Shown here piece after piece: positions 7,892 through 17,652 of a DNA stretch of 64,000 bases (its first letter is position 1; every line of letters begins with the position of its first letter). A program made the position numbers and the translations under genes. Source of the DNA: an uncultured Eubacteriales bacterium (GTDB taxonomy: Bacteria > Bacillota > Clostridia > Oscillospirales > Acutalibacteraceae); NCBI GenBank assembly GCA_934436505.1, contig CAKSAP010000003.1:209191-273190 (forward strand), read 5' to 3'. The notes below the pieces were generated by a model. The model ran no database searches. It saw only the letters and a list, made by a program, of their open reading frames with translations, and was not told the DNA's origin.

Positions 7892-8703
7892 ATAACCGCC
7901 GTTAAGTAATGATTTGACACTATTATTCCGACACAGAACAAAATAAGTATGCCGAGCGAAATATAGTCCCTTGCGGCAAGCTTCATAACCTTTAATCTTG
8001 TTCTGCCCTCTCCGCCCTGATAGCAACGGCAATCCATAGCAAACGCAAGCTCATAAGCACGTCTGAAAGAGTTTATGAACAAGGGGATGAATATCGGTAT
8101 CATCGCCTTGCCACGTTTTATAAGTGAGCCTGTTTCAAAATCTGCGCCTCTCGATTTCTGCGCCGACATAATTTTGTCAACCTCGTCGATAAGCGTGGGG
8201 ATAAATCTCAACGCAATAGTCATCATCATAGCTATTGAATGGACGTTGATTTTTATGACCTTTAGCGGAGAGAACAATCTTTCGATTGCATCCGTAAGCA
8301 AGGTCGGAGAAGTTGTGTAGGTAAGCATTGAGCTTGCTATAACAAGCACAACTATTCTGGCGGTTGTAAAAATTGCCATATACACGCCGCCGGTTGTTAT
8401 GTGAAGCCTTTTCCACTCGAAAAGCACCGTTCCGTCGCTGTTGTAGAGAAGCTGCAAAGCGGAAGTGATAAGCACAATTAAAAATATCGGCTTAACGCTT
8501 TTCCAAATGAGTTTCGTAGAAATTTTTGACATAAGCACCGTCGCAAGCAATAAAATAGCCATTGCGCCCATAGCCACAAAATTTCTGCAAAGGAATATAA
8601 AGATTATATAGATAAATGTGAGAACTATTTTCATTCTCGGGTCAAGCTTATGAATGGGCGAAGTACCCGGAAAATACTGACCGATTGTAATATCCTTTAT
8701 CAT
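7888..8703 (-). CDS. ecfT: ECF transporter transmembrane component EcfT
   Basis: A 271-residue membrane protein, the T component linking vitamin-binding S components to the EcfA ATPases. It has an N-terminal SPIHKLDPRMKI motif, five to six membrane helices, and the two coupling-helix Arg motifs: SRGAD (about residue 180) and the CRCYQGGEGRTR segment. It overlaps ecfA2 upstream by 4 bp (ATGA) and truA downstream by 4 bp. As a group II module it should serve several S components, possibly including the BioY encoded at 1527-2090. Confidence 0.95.
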   Translation of the reverse strand: MIKDITIGQYFPGTSPIHKLDPRMKIVLTFIYIIFIFLCRNFVAMGAMAILLLATVLMSKISTKLIWKSVKPIFLIVLITSALQLLYNSDGTVLFEWKRLHITTGGVYMAIFTTARIVVLVIASSMLTYTTSPTLLTDAIERLFSPLKVIKINVHSIAMMMTIALRFIPTLIDEVDKIMSAQKSRGADFETGSLIKRGKAMIPIFIPLFINSFRRAYELAFAMDCRCYQGGEGRTRLKVMKLAARDYISLGILILFCVGIIVSNHYLTAVI

Positions 8704-9566
8704 GCGAGCACTCCCCTTTCCTTGAACAGACGGAGAAGCTCCGCTTTAGCCTCATTCACGGAATAAATATCCGTTCTGACATCATAGCCCTGCTTTTTAA
8801 GAGCCAAAAGCACCTTTGTTATTTCGGGAACGTTCAAGCCGATTTCAACAAGATGCTCGGCATTTGAAAAGACCTCATCAACGCTTGCGAAATACTCAAC
8901 CTTTCCCTTATTCATAACAAGCACCTTATCGGCACTCTCGGCAACGTCCTCCATGCTGTGGGAAACGACAATTACTGTACTTCCCGTGTTTTTTCTGTAC
9001 TGTTCGATCATTTCCGAGATGACTTTTCTGCCCTTGGGGTCAAGTCCTGCGGACGGCTCGTCAAGTATTAAAATCTCGGGCTGCATTGCCATAACGCCTG
9101 CGATTGCAACTCGTCTTTTTTCGCCTCCCGATAAGTCAAACGGCGATTTTTGGAGCATATCGTTTCGCACGCCGACAAATTCGGCTGCCCTGAGCACTCT
9201 TTCCTTGATTTCCTCTTTGGAAAGCTTCATATTTTTGGGACCGAATGCAATATCCTCATAAACGGTGCTTTCAAAAAGCTGATATTCGGGGTACTGAAAG
9301 CAAAGTCCGACCTTAAAGCGAGCCTGTCTTGTGAAGCTCTTATCTGAATGAATATCCTTGCCGTCAAGCAAAATCGTGCCCGAGGTAGGCTTCAAAAGTC
9401 CGTTGAGATGCTGTACAAGCGTACTTTTGCCCGAGCCTGTATGCCCGATAATTCCGATAAGCTCTCCTTTTTCGACCGATATGTTAATATCCTCGATTGC
9501 GACCTTCTCAAACGGAGTGCCTACGGAATATTTATATGTTAAATTTTGGGTTTCAAGTATAGCCAT
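8700..9566 (-). CDS. ecfA2: ECF transporter ATP-binding protein EcfA2
   Basis: A 288-residue ABC ATPase. Walker A GHTGSGKST (about 36-44), Q loop near CFQYPEYQLFE, signature LSGGEKRRVAIAG, Walker B ILILDEPSAGLD and the switch histidine VVSHSMED are all present. The FQYPEYQLF motif is typical of the EcfA2 half. It starts with an ATG overlapping the stop of ecfA1 by one base (TAATG), so the two ATPases are made together and should form a heterodimer that drives vitamin uptake. Confidence 0.94.
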   Translation of the reverse strand: MAILETQNLTYKYSVGTPFEKVAIEDINISVEKGELIGIIGHTGSGKSTLVQHLNGLLKPTSGTILLDGKDIHSDKSFTRQARFKVGLCFQYPEYQLFESTVYEDIAFGPKNMKLSKEEIKERVLRAAEFVGVRNDMLQKSPFDLSGGEKRRVAIAGVMAMQPEILILDEPSAGLDPKGRKVISEMIEQYRKNTGSTVIVVSHSMEDVAESADKVLVMNKGKVEYFASVDEVFSNAEHLVEIGLNVPEITKVLLALKKQGYDVRTDIYSVNEAKAELLRLFKERGVLA

Positions 9567-10426
9567 TATTTATCTCCGAGTAAAGCAGTAATGTTTTCAA
9601 CAAATTCGTTGAGGGTAAGAACGCTGTCGTCAATCCTGACGCCCGATTTTTTCATTTCACGGGCAAGGTTTGTTATTTGCGGTATATCAAGTCCGACGCT
9701 TCTAAGCAAATCCTCTTGCTTAAAGACCTCTTTCGGCGTTCCCTCAAGCAAAAGACGGGAATTATCGATTACCGCAACTCTGTCGGCAAGCACCGCTTCT
9801 TCCATAAAGTGCGTTATGAAAACAACCGACATTCCGTACTCCTTGTTGAGCTTGATAACGGTATCCATAACCTCTTTTCTGCCCTTGGGGTCAAGCATTG
9901 CCGTCGGCTCGTCAAGAAAAATGCACTCGGGGCGCATTGCTATAATGCCTGCTATTGCCACCCTCTGCTTTTGACCGCCCGACAGTTTATGCGGCTCGTG
10001 ATGTCTGTATTCATACATTCCGACCGCCTTGAGCGAGTCATCAACTCTTTTTCTTATTTCCTCTCTCGGAAGCCCTAAATTTTCAGGACCGAAAGCGACG
10101 TCCTCTTCTACTATTGAAGCTACAATCTGATTGTCGGGATTTTGGAAAACAACGCCGACAGTCTTTCTTATCTCATAAGACAAGTCCTCATCAGCCGTGT
10201 CCATACCCTTGACAAGCACCTTGCCCTCGTTTGGAATAAGTATAGAGTTACTGAGCTTTGCAACCGTCGATTTTCCCGAGCCGTTATGACCGAGAACTGC
10301 CACAAATTCGCCCTTTTTCACATTGAATGTAAAATCACGAATGGCAGGCTCGGGCTGCTGCTCGCCCTCGTCCGCATCATAGCAGAAGGTTACGTTATGA
10401 AATTCTACAATATTTGTGTTATCCAT
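9566..10426 (-). CDS. ecfA1: ECF transporter ATP-binding protein EcfA1
   Basis: A 286-residue ABC ATPase with Walker A GHNGSGKST, Q loop VFQNPDNQIVA, signature LSGGQKQRVAIAG, Walker B CIFLDEPTAMLD and H-loop FITHFMEEA. The FQNPDNQ motif marks the EcfA1 half. The order ecfA1-ecfA2-ecfT is the usual Firmicute arrangement. It follows the methyltransferase gene by 12 bp in the long ruvC train. Confidence 0.94.
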   Translation of the reverse strand: MDNTNIVEFHNVTFCYDADEGEQQPEPAIRDFTFNVKKGEFVAVLGHNGSGKSTVAKLSNSILIPNEGKVLVKGMDTADEDLSYEIRKTVGVVFQNPDNQIVASIVEEDVAFGPENLGLPREEIRKRVDDSLKAVGMYEYRHHEPHKLSGGQKQRVAIAGIIAMRPECIFLDEPTAMLDPKGRKEVMDTVIKLNKEYGMSVVFITHFMEEAVLADRVAVIDNSRLLLEGTPKEVFKQEDLLRSVGLDIPQITNLAREMKKSGVRIDDSVLTLNEFVENITALLGDK

Positions 10427-10438
10427 TAAAAAATTCCT

Positions 10439-11302
10439 TTATTTATGCCAAATTGCGGAAGCACCGCAGGGTAATATCATTCCTGTCTGTGTAACGGGAA
10501 GTCCGATTTCATCGCTTTCAACCACACCGCCGAATTTCGGCTTGATAAGTGCACCTAAAATGTACTGCATAACCGCAGGAGAAAGTCCCGTAGTATATGA
10601 ATTGATAAGCACCATAATCGGATTGTCTGACAAAACCTGTGAGCACAGCTCAACAAACGAATAAACCTCGTTTTCAAGCTTCCAAATCTCTCCGCCCGGA
10701 CCTCTGCCGTATGACGGAGGATCCATAATTATAATGTCGTACTTATTGCCACGGCGGATTTCTCTTTGAACAAATTTAACGCAGTCGTCAACTATCCAAC
10801 GAACTTTCCTGTCCGCAACACCCGAAGCAACGGCGTTTTCCTTTGCCCACTGCACCATACCCTTTGAAGCGTCAACGTGGACAACCTCCGCACCTGCCTT
10901 TAAGCAAGCAACGGTAGCGCCGCCCGTATAAGCAAACAAATTGAGCACCTTAACGGGTCTGCCCGCATTTTTGATAAGCTTTGCGGTATAGTCCCAGTTT
11001 ACAGCCTGCTCGGGAAAAATTCCCGTATGCTTAAAGCCCATTGTCTTGACGTTAAAGCTCAAATCGCCGTAGTCGATACTCCAAAACGACGGGATTTTAT
11101 TTCTAATTTCCCAATTTCCTCCGCCCGAGCTTGAACGGTGATAAACAGCGTCCGCACGTCGCCACGCAGGGTGCTTTTTCGGAGTTTTCCATATAACCTG
11201 TGGGTCGGGACGAATAAGAGTTACGTTCCCCCACCTCTCAAGACGTTCGCCGCTTGAACAGTCAAGCAGCTCATAATCCTTCCAATCTGATGTATAGCGC
11301 AT
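10439..11302 (-). CDS. Class I SAM-dependent methyltransferase (COG1092-like)
   Basis: A 287-residue Rossmann-fold methyltransferase related to the RlmI/RlmK group of 23S rRNA methyltransferases. SAM-binding motif I is VLNLFAYTGGATVACLKAG (about 120-138), with an acidic VDASKG strand after it and the catalytic-loop motif MDPPSYGRG (about 195-203). It lacks the N-terminal PUA domain expected of RlmI, so the substrate is uncertain; rRNA is the family-based guess. Gaps to glmM (3 bp) and ecfA1 (12 bp) put it in the operon. Confidence 0.8.
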   Translation of the reverse strand: MRYTSDWKDYELLDCSSGERLERWGNVTLIRPDPQVIWKTPKKHPAWRRADAVYHRSSSGGGNWEIRNKIPSFWSIDYGDLSFNVKTMGFKHTGIFPEQAVNWDYTAKLIKNAGRPVKVLNLFAYTGGATVACLKAGAEVVHVDASKGMVQWAKENAVASGVADRKVRWIVDDCVKFVQREIRRGNKYDIIIMDPPSYGRGPGGEIWKLENEVYSFVELCSQVLSDNPIMVLINSYTTGLSPAVMQYILGALIKPKFGGVVESDEIGLPVTQTGMILPCGASAIWHK

Positions 11303-11305
11303 CTG

Positions 11306-12655
11306 TTAAACTAACCTTTCTTCAATTACCTTTGCGATACTCTCTGCAAGCGATTTGATTTGATTATAGTCCTCGCCCTCAAGCATTACTCTGACAAGCG
11401 GCTCTGTTCCTGAAACACGAACAAGCACACGGCCTGTATCGCCCAATTCCTCACTCGCCTCACGGATTGCAAGCTGAACCTCCTCGTCCTTATCAAGTCT
11501 CGCCTTACCGAAGTTTGAAACACGGACATTGATAAGCACCTGCGGATAAACCTGCATTTCACTTGCAAGCTCCGAAATCTTTTTGCCCGTAGATTTAAGC
11601 ACGTTCAAAACCTGAATTGCAGACATCTGACCGTCGCCCGTCGTAGCATAGTCAAGGAAAATTATGTGTCCCGACTGCTCTCCGCCGATAACATAGCCGT
11701 TCTTGACCATTTCCTCAAGAACATATCTGTCGCCGACCTTTGTCTTAACGCAATTTATACCGTTCTTTTCGCAGAACTTGAAAAAGCCCATATTGCTCAT
11801 TACGGTTACAACCGCAGTATTGTTTTTGAGCTTGTTGTTCTCCTTCATAAACTTTGAGCAGACAGCAATAATCTTGTCGCCGTCCACAACCTCGCCGTTT
11901 TCGTCAACGACCAAAAGTCTGTCGGCATCGCCGTCAAACGCAAAGCCTATATCGCATTTGTTTTCAACAACAAATTTCTGAAGCTGCTCAAGATGAGTTG
12001 AACCGCAGTTTTCGTTTATGTTAGTGCCGTTCGGCGTTTCGTTGATAATACAGCATTTCGCACCGAGCCTTGTAAACAACGCTCTTGCGGTAACGGAGGC
12101 GGAGCCGTTTGCACAGTCAAGAGCAATTTTCATACCCTTGAAATCGCCGTCTGCTGTCATTGCCAGATGGAAAATATAGTCGTCAACAGCCTTTGACGAG
12201 AAGGATATTTTACCGACATCGCCACCCAAAACAACGGGCGGAAGCTTTGTTTCGTCAAGGATAATCTCCTCAATTTCATTTTCAAGCTCATCGGGTAATT
12301 TATAGCCGTTGCCCTGAAAAATCTTAATACCGTTATACTCGCACGGATTATGCGAAGCGGAAATCATAACGCCTGCGTCATAATCGTATTCCTTTACGAG
12401 AAAAGCCACGGCAGGAGTGGGTACAACGTCGATTATAAGCACATCTGCGCCGACAGAGCAAAGTCCTGCGCCGATAGCCGCCGCCAACATATGAGACGAA
12501 GCTCTTGTGTCCATTCCTATTAAAACCTTAGGCTTATGAGCACAGCTTTCGGTAAGCACCATTGCCGCTGCTCTGCCTATTTTCATTGCAAGCTCGCAAG
12601 TTAATTCACTGTTTGCGACGCCTCTTGCGCCGTCTGTTCCGAACAATCTTCCCAT
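11306..12655 (-). CDS. glmM: Phosphoglucosamine mutase GlmM
   Basis: A 449-residue alpha-D-phosphohexomutase converting glucosamine-6-P to glucosamine-1-P for UDP-GlcNAc, peptidoglycan and wall polymers. The N terminus MGRLFGTDGARGVAN, the phosphoserine loop MISASHNP with the catalytic serine at S101, the metal loop DGDADR and the phosphate-binding GTEPLVRVM are all intact. It follows ruvB by 29 bp and precedes the methyltransferase by 3 bp. Confidence 0.97.
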   Translation of the reverse strand: MGRLFGTDGARGVANSELTCELAMKIGRAAAMVLTESCAHKPKVLIGMDTRASSHMLAAAIGAGLCSVGADVLIIDVVPTPAVAFLVKEYDYDAGVMISASHNPCEYNGIKIFQGNGYKLPDELENEIEEIILDETKLPPVVLGGDVGKISFSSKAVDDYIFHLAMTADGDFKGMKIALDCANGSASVTARALFTRLGAKCCIINETPNGTNINENCGSTHLEQLQKFVVENKCDIGFAFDGDADRLLVVDENGEVVDGDKIIAVCSKFMKENNKLKNNTAVVTVMSNMGFFKFCEKNGINCVKTKVGDRYVLEEMVKNGYVIGGEQSGHIIFLDYATTGDGQMSAIQVLNVLKSTGKKISELASEMQVYPQVLINVRVSNFGKARLDKDEEVQLAIREASEELGDTGRVLVRVSGTEPLVRVMLEGEDYNQIKSLAESIAKVIEERLV

Positions 12656-12684
12656 ATTAAAATCCTCCGAACATAATTTAATTA

Positions 12685-13725
12685 TTACATATCAAGCTTT
12701 TGCTGACCGTTTGAAGCGTCTCCGAACGGAATACCGAGATGCTCATACGCAAGCGGAGTTACAACCCTGCCCCTCGGTGTTTTTGACAAAAAGCCAATCT
12801 GCATAAGATAAGGCTCGTAAACGTCCTCAATAGTAACTGCCTCTTCGCCTATTGTAGCGGCGATTGTTTCAAGTCCAACGGGGCCGCCCTTGTAATTTTT
12901 AATCATTGAGGTCAAAAGAAGTCTGTCGATCAAGTCAAGTCCCAATTCGTCGATTTCCATTCTTCCGAGAGCTATTTTTGCGGTGTCAACGGTTATAGTG
13001 CCGTTACCCATTACCTCGGCAAAATCCCTTGCACGCTTGAGAAGTCTGTTTGCAATTCTCGGCGTACCTCTTGAACGGGAAGCGATTTCAAGCGCACCCT
13101 CGTCATCAATGGCAATTCCGAGTATTCCGGCACTTCTTTTAACAATCATAGCCAATTCCTCGGGAGTGTACATTTCAAGACGGCTGACAACGCCGAATCT
13201 GTCACGAAGCGGTGCGGAAAGCTGACCTGCCCTCGTCGTTGCACCGACAAGCGTAAACCTCGGCAAATCAAGTCTTATGCTTCTTGCCGAAGGACCTTTG
13301 CCGATAATAATATCAAGCGCATTATCCTCCATAGCAGGATAAAGAACTTCCTCAACGCTCCTTGAAAGGCGGTGAATTTCGTCTATGAAAAGCACGTCGC
13401 CGTCATTCAGGTTTGTAAGAAGTGCCGCAAGGTCGCCCTGCTTTTCAATCGCAGGACCCGAGGTAACTCTCATCTGCACGCCCATTTCATTGGCAATTAT
13501 GCCCGAAAGAGTAGTTTTTCCGAGTCCGGGAGGTCCGTAGAGCAGCACGTGGTCAAGCACATCTCCCCTTGCCTTTGCCGCATCGATATAAATTTTAAGA
13601 TTTTCCTTTGCTTTCTCCTGTCCGATATATTCATTAAATGTTTTCGGTCTTAAAGAGGTTTCAATATCATTGTCAACCTCGTTCAAGTCGGGAGAAACAA
13701 TCCTGTTTTCGTTATCAAAATCCAT
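12685..13725 (-). CDS. ruvB: Holliday junction branch migration helicase RuvB
   Basis: A 346-residue AAA+ motor that, with RuvA, drives branch migration. It has the RuvB N terminus SLRPKTFNEYIGQEK, Walker A GPPGLGKT, Walker B LFIDEIHRL, sensor VGATTRAG and the C-terminal winged helix with TPRGRVVT. The length matches the family. It lies 9 bp after ruvA in the order ruvC-ruvA-ruvB. Confidence 0.98.
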   Translation of the reverse strand: MDFDNENRIVSPDLNEVDNDIETSLRPKTFNEYIGQEKAKENLKIYIDAAKARGDVLDHVLLYGPPGLGKTTLSGIIANEMGVQMRVTSGPAIEKQGDLAALLTNLNDGDVLFIDEIHRLSRSVEEVLYPAMEDNALDIIIGKGPSARSIRLDLPRFTLVGATTRAGQLSAPLRDRFGVVSRLEMYTPEELAMIVKRSAGILGIAIDDEGALEIASRSRGTPRIANRLLKRARDFAEVMGNGTITVDTAKIALGRMEIDELGLDLIDRLLLTSMIKNYKGGPVGLETIAATIGEEAVTIEDVYEPYLMQIGFLSKTPRGRVVTPLAYEHLGIPFGDASNGQQKLDM

Positions 13726-13734
13726 TTTTTACTC

Positions 13735-14340
13735 CTATATCATCGAAAGCTGCTTCAAAGCCTGCTTAATCATTTCCTCAACGCTCAAATCCTGACTTAA
13801 CTTTCCGACAGCGACTGCCGCCTCAGATTGCGAATAACCGAGCATTGTAAGTGCCGAAACAGCCTCCGAAGCATTGCCCGAAGCCGAAACGGTGCTTGCC
13901 GCCGCAATATCTGTGCCGACGGACTGCAAATCAAGTCCCTTTGCAAGTTTATCTTTAAGTTCGAGTACAATTCTCTGTGCGATTTTATTACCCACGCCGT
14001 TAGCCCTTGTAATTGCCTTTGTATCGCCTGCGGCAATGCTCAAAGCAAGCTGCTCAGGTGTCATTTCTGAGAGCACCGCCAACGCCATTTTTGCGCCTAC
14101 GCCCGAAACGGAAATAAGTATTTTATAGCATTCAAGCTCCTGCTGCGTGTAAAAGCCGTAGAGGTCAAGTGCATCCTCTTTAACATTCAAATAAGTGAAA
14201 AGCGTAACCTTTTCGCCTGTTTTTGCGACGTTTTTAAGAGTATTGCTTGTAGCGAAGCACTTGAAAGCAACACCGTTACAATCAATCGCAACGCACTGTG
14301 CATCAAAATAAACAACGTTTCCCGTTATAGAATAAAACAT
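13735..14340 (-). CDS. ruvA: Holliday junction protein RuvA
   Basis: A 201-residue junction-binding protein: N-terminal OB fold, two helix-hairpin-helix motifs (LISVSGVGAKMALAVL and ITRANGVGNKIAQRIVLEL) and a C-terminal UBA-like domain III that contacts RuvB. It starts 9 bp after ruvC ends. All features are of normal size. Confidence 0.97.
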   Translation of the reverse strand: MFYSITGNVVYFDAQCVAIDCNGVAFKCFATSNTLKNVAKTGEKVTLFTYLNVKEDALDLYGFYTQQELECYKILISVSGVGAKMALAVLSEMTPEQLALSIAAGDTKAITRANGVGNKIAQRIVLELKDKLAKGLDLQSVGTDIAAASTVSASGNASEAVSALTMLGYSQSEAAVAVGKLSQDLSVEEMIKQALKQLSMI

Positions 14341-14349
14341 TCAAATTCC

Positions 14350-14850
14350 TCATTTCAAATTTTTGAGCTTTCCCATAAGCGAACCGCTTGAATGAGCGTG
14401 ACATATCGCCATTGCAAGAGCGTCCGCCGTATCGTCGGGCTTCGGAACTTTTTCAAGGTTCAAAATTACCCTTGTCATCTCCTGCACCTGCTTTTTTTCG
14501 GCTCTGCCGTAGCCGACAACGCTTTGCTTTACCTGAAGCGGAGTATATTCGAAAATTTCAGCCTTGTGACGGTAAGCTGCAAGCACGGTTACGCCTCTCG
14601 CCTGCGCAACGTCAATTACCGTTTTTGCGTTGGTGTTATAGAAAAGCTTTTCAATCGCCATAGCCTGCGGATGATACTTTTCAAAAATCATATTCAAGTC
14701 CCTGTCGATAACGTCAAGCCTTTCAACAAAGGGCATTCCCGCAGGAGTTGTGATAGCTCCGTAGTCAAGAACCTGAAATCTGTTAGCCTCATAATTTATA
14801 ACGCCGTAGCCGACAATGGCATAGCCGGGGTCAATTCCCAAAATTATCAT
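14350..14850 (-). CDS. ruvC: Holliday junction resolvase RuvC
   Basis: A 166-residue endonuclease resolving Holliday junctions. The acidic catalytic tetrad is visible as D7 (GIDPG), E67 (AIEKLF), D140 and D143 (DDTADALA). The ATG at 14850 is preferred because it gives the family-typical MIILGIDPG start and GGAG lies 12 nt upstream; an ATG at 14868 lies too close to the predicted transcription start near 14880. First gene of the long train that includes ruvAB, glmM and ecfA1A2T. Confidence 0.95.
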   Translation of the reverse strand: MIILGIDPGYAIVGYGVINYEANRFQVLDYGAITTPAGMPFVERLDVIDRDLNMIFEKYHPQAMAIEKLFYNTNAKTVIDVAQARGVTVLAAYRHKAEIFEYTPLQVKQSVVGYGRAEKKQVQEMTRVILNLEKVPKPDDTADALAMAICHAHSSGSLMGKLKNLK

Positions 14851-14886
14851 TTTTACATAATACTCCATATTAACTATATGTTGATA

Positions 14887-14915
14887 ATTATACTACAAAC
14901 CCTTAATAATAGCAA
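14887..14915 (-). promoter_or_regulatory. Sigma-A promoter of the ruvC operon
   Basis: Minus strand TTGCTA (14915-14910), 17 nt, TATAAT (14892-14887). Its -35 box abuts the T-run of the der terminator, so the two transcription units are packed back to front. Confidence 0.8.
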
Positions 14916-14943
14916 GAAAAAAGGAGTGAAAAATTCACTCCTT
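14914..14943 (-). terminator. Terminator of the der operon
   Basis: Minus strand: 10-bp stem AAGGAGTGAA/TTCACTCCTT (14943-14934 with 14930-14921) with a 3-nt loop, followed by a T-run TTTTTTC. It lies 32 bp past the der stop. Confidence 0.9.
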
Positions 14944-14975
14944 TAATACTGTTATTCAAGCTCTTTTTCAGTGGC

Positions 14976-16319
14976 TTATTTATAGTCCTTTTTGCCGTTC
15001 TTTTCCCTTTCTCTGATAACAAATCTTGTCGGCGTTCCCTCAAGTCCGAAAACCTCACGGATTTGGTTGTCGATATAACGCTGGTAGCTGTAATGGAAAA
15101 GGTCCTTGCTGTTTACAAAGCAAACAAATGTAGGCGGTCTTGTAGACGCCTGTGTCATATAGTAAATTTTAAGGCGCTTGCCCTTATCCGTGGGCGGCTG
15201 AACTCTTGTGGTAGCGGCAGAAAGCACCTCGTTGAGCCTACCTGTTGAAATACGCATTGAATTCTGCTCATTTACGAACTTTATAAGCTCAAAAAGTCGG
15301 TCAAGTCTTTGACCCGTCTTTGCGGAAATGAAGATAATCGGCGCATAGCTCATAAAACCAAAATCGTTCATAAGCTTTTTTCTTTCCTTATCCATTGTTT
15401 TGCCGTCCTTATCGACAGCATCCCACTTATTGACTGCGATAATGCAAGCCTTTCCGAGGTCATGGGCAATGCCTGCAACCTTTGAGTCCTGCTCGGTAAA
15501 GCCCTCCGTGCCGTCAATCATAATAACGCACACATCGGCTCTTTCAACAGCCATTCTTGCACGGATAACGGAATATTTTTCAATTTGATCCTCAACCTTG
15601 CTCTTGCGGCGAAGTCCTGCGGTATCAATGAACACAAACTCGCCGTACTCATTTGAAATCAAGGTGTCTGTCGAGTCTCTCGTTGTACCTGCAATATTTG
15701 AAACAATCGCTCTTTCCTCGCCCGAAATAGCGTTTATAAGCGAGGATTTGCCGACGTTAGGCTTACCGATAACGGCAACCTTAATTTTATCCTCGTCATA
15801 TTCGCCCTGCTCCTCGTCGGGAAGATATTTGATAATCTCGTCAAGCAAATCGCCCGTACCGTGACCGTGAACGGAAGAAACCGCAACGGGATCGCCGAGT
15901 CCGAGATTGTAAAATTCGTAAAAATCGGGCGGAACATCGCCGATTGTATCGCACTTATTAACGCACAAAACAATGGGCTTACCGCTTTTTTGAAGCATTT
16001 GAGCCACTTCGGTATCGGTAGCAACTACGCCCGAGCGTACATCTGTTACAAGGACAATAACATCTGCGCTTTCAATGGCAAGCTGTGCCTGACGGCGCAT
16101 CTGCGAAAGAATAATATCGTCCGAATACGGCTCAATACCGCCTGTATCGACAAGAAGCATATTTCTGCCGAGCCATTCGCAGTCTCCGTATATTCTGTCT
16201 CTCGTAACGCCGGGAGTATCGTCAACGATAGAAAGGCGTTTTCCTATAAGCTTGTTAAAAAGTGTGCTTTTGCCGACGTTCGGTCTGCCGACAATCGCAA
16301 TTACGGGTCTTGACATCAT
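14976..16319 (-). CDS. der: Ribosome assembly GTPase Der (EngA)
   Basis: A 447-residue double GTPase needed for 50S subunit maturation. The two G domains begin with GRPNVGKST (about 11-19) and GKPNVGKSS (about 186-194); each has its DTxG (DTGG, DTAG) and NKxD (NKCD, NKWD) motifs. A C-terminal KH-like domain ends with GTPTRFVIRERE. The ATG at 16319 overlaps the stop of the DUF512 gene as ATGA; the next codon is also ATG. The DUF512-der pairing is common in Clostridia. Confidence 0.97.
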   Translation of the reverse strand: MMSRPVIAIVGRPNVGKSTLFNKLIGKRLSIVDDTPGVTRDRIYGDCEWLGRNMLLVDTGGIEPYSDDIILSQMRRQAQLAIESADVIVLVTDVRSGVVATDTEVAQMLQKSGKPIVLCVNKCDTIGDVPPDFYEFYNLGLGDPVAVSSVHGHGTGDLLDEIIKYLPDEEQGEYDEDKIKVAVIGKPNVGKSSLINAISGEERAIVSNIAGTTRDSTDTLISNEYGEFVFIDTAGLRRKSKVEDQIEKYSVIRARMAVERADVCVIMIDGTEGFTEQDSKVAGIAHDLGKACIIAVNKWDAVDKDGKTMDKERKKLMNDFGFMSYAPIIFISAKTGQRLDRLFELIKFVNEQNSMRISTGRLNEVLSAATTRVQPPTDKGKRLKIYYMTQASTRPPTFVCFVNSKDLFHYSYQRYIDNQIREVFGLEGTPTRFVIREREKNGKKDYK

Positions 16320-17629
16320 TCCACCCCCAAAATATTTTTAAGTAGCTGCGTTCCGTCGTTTTGTGTCGGAACTATTCTAATATTCAATTCCTTTTCGGCT
16401 TGCTTTAGCGTAATATCGTCAAGGAATTTGTTTTTATCCGTTGAATGCGATGTGTAATCTATCGTCATAACAAGCGGTATCAAAAGGCAATCGCCAAGCG
16501 GCTTGTCCTTTAATTGAGCAATTAAATCCGTTCCCGTCAAAAGTCCTGCAACGGTAATATTTTCGCCGAAAAAGTTGTTTATGATTTCAACAACATTGAC
16601 CTTGACGCCGAATTTTTCCTCCTGCACCCTCGCAAGCTCGCACATAAGCGGATAAGCACCCTTGCCCGTTGCAAGCGTAATTTCCCTGTTGACGGGCTTT
16701 ACGTCCAATTCATTGACCGCCTCATAAAATTCATCACGAAGCGAAGTCCAAAGACCGACGCCGTTGTCAATCTGCGGATATTCGTCATAATATTCTTCTT
16801 GCGGCATTTCTCTGCCTGCAAGCAGGAAAAATTCATCGGCTGGATAGGCAAGTCTTATGCCGTTTTCCGCCTTGAATTTCGACGAAAATCCCTCGATTAT
16901 ATCTATCGTTTCCCCTGCCGTCTGCTTGTCATACGGCTTTAAGGGGTAGAGACCGTCACGGAATTTTGTAAGTCCTACGGGCACGGCGGCAATGCTCTGC
17001 ACAGACGGATACATCTTCGCAAGCTCCGTAAGGCTGAAGCGAAGCTCCTCGCCGTCATTAACACCCGGACACAAAACAAGCTGTGCGTTTATTTTAATGC
17101 CTGCATCGGCAAAACGCTTGATAATCGAAAGGCACTTGCCTGCATTTTTGTTGTTCATCATCTTAACCCTTAATTCAGGGTTCATTGTGTGAACGGAAAT
17201 GTTTACGGGACTTATGTGCATGACGATAATTCGCTCAATCTCGTGCTCGGTAAGGTTTGTGAGCGTAACATAGTTTCCGAAAAGGAATGAAAGACGTGAA
17301 TCGTCGTCCTTAAAGTAAAGGCTTTCACGCATACCCTTCGGAAGCTGGTCAATAAAGCAAAATATGCATTTATTGCGACAGCTGTGCTGCTTGTCCATAA
17401 GGAAAGTCTCGAACTTAATGCCGACGTTTTCATCGGTAGCCTTTATCCTTACAGTCTTACCCTTCGAGGTCAAAAATTCCATTTCGACAGGTAAAAAGCT
17501 CATATAAAAGTCGTAGTCAAGCACGTCGTCAACCTCTTTCGAGTCAATCGAAACAAGCTTATCCCCTGCTCTGACGCCGAAAAACCAGCATTTCGAAAAG
17601 GGTTTTACCTCATTGATAATAACAGCCAC
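16316..17629 (-). CDS. DUF512 radical-SAM/PDZ-like protein
   Basis: A 437-residue protein of the DUF512 family. An N-terminal PDZ-like segment (KCWFFGVRAGDKLVSIDSK) is followed by a radical-SAM cluster motif CRNKCIFCF (about 83-91), a TIM-barrel middle and the C-terminal DUF512 domain (GIRLAYPADEFFLLAGREMP onward). The spacing CxxxCxxC is right for a 4Fe-4S cluster that cleaves SAM. The reaction is unknown. It overlaps der by 4 bp, so a link to ribosome or envelope maturation is possible but unproven. Confidence 0.85.
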   Translation of the reverse strand: MAVIINEVKPFSKCWFFGVRAGDKLVSIDSKEVDDVLDYDFYMSFLPVEMEFLTSKGKTVRIKATDENVGIKFETFLMDKQHSCRNKCIFCFIDQLPKGMRESLYFKDDDSRLSFLFGNYVTLTNLTEHEIERIIVMHISPVNISVHTMNPELRVKMMNNKNAGKCLSIIKRFADAGIKINAQLVLCPGVNDGEELRFSLTELAKMYPSVQSIAAVPVGLTKFRDGLYPLKPYDKQTAGETIDIIEGFSSKFKAENGIRLAYPADEFFLLAGREMPQEEYYDEYPQIDNGVGLWTSLRDEFYEAVNELDVKPVNREITLATGKGAYPLMCELARVQEEKFGVKVNVVEIINNFFGENITVAGLLTGTDLIAQLKDKPLGDCLLIPLVMTIDYTSHSTDKNKFLDDITLKQAEKELNIRIVPTQNDGTQLLKNILGVE

Positions 17630-17652
17630 ACGCTCACCTCATTTCCTCAACG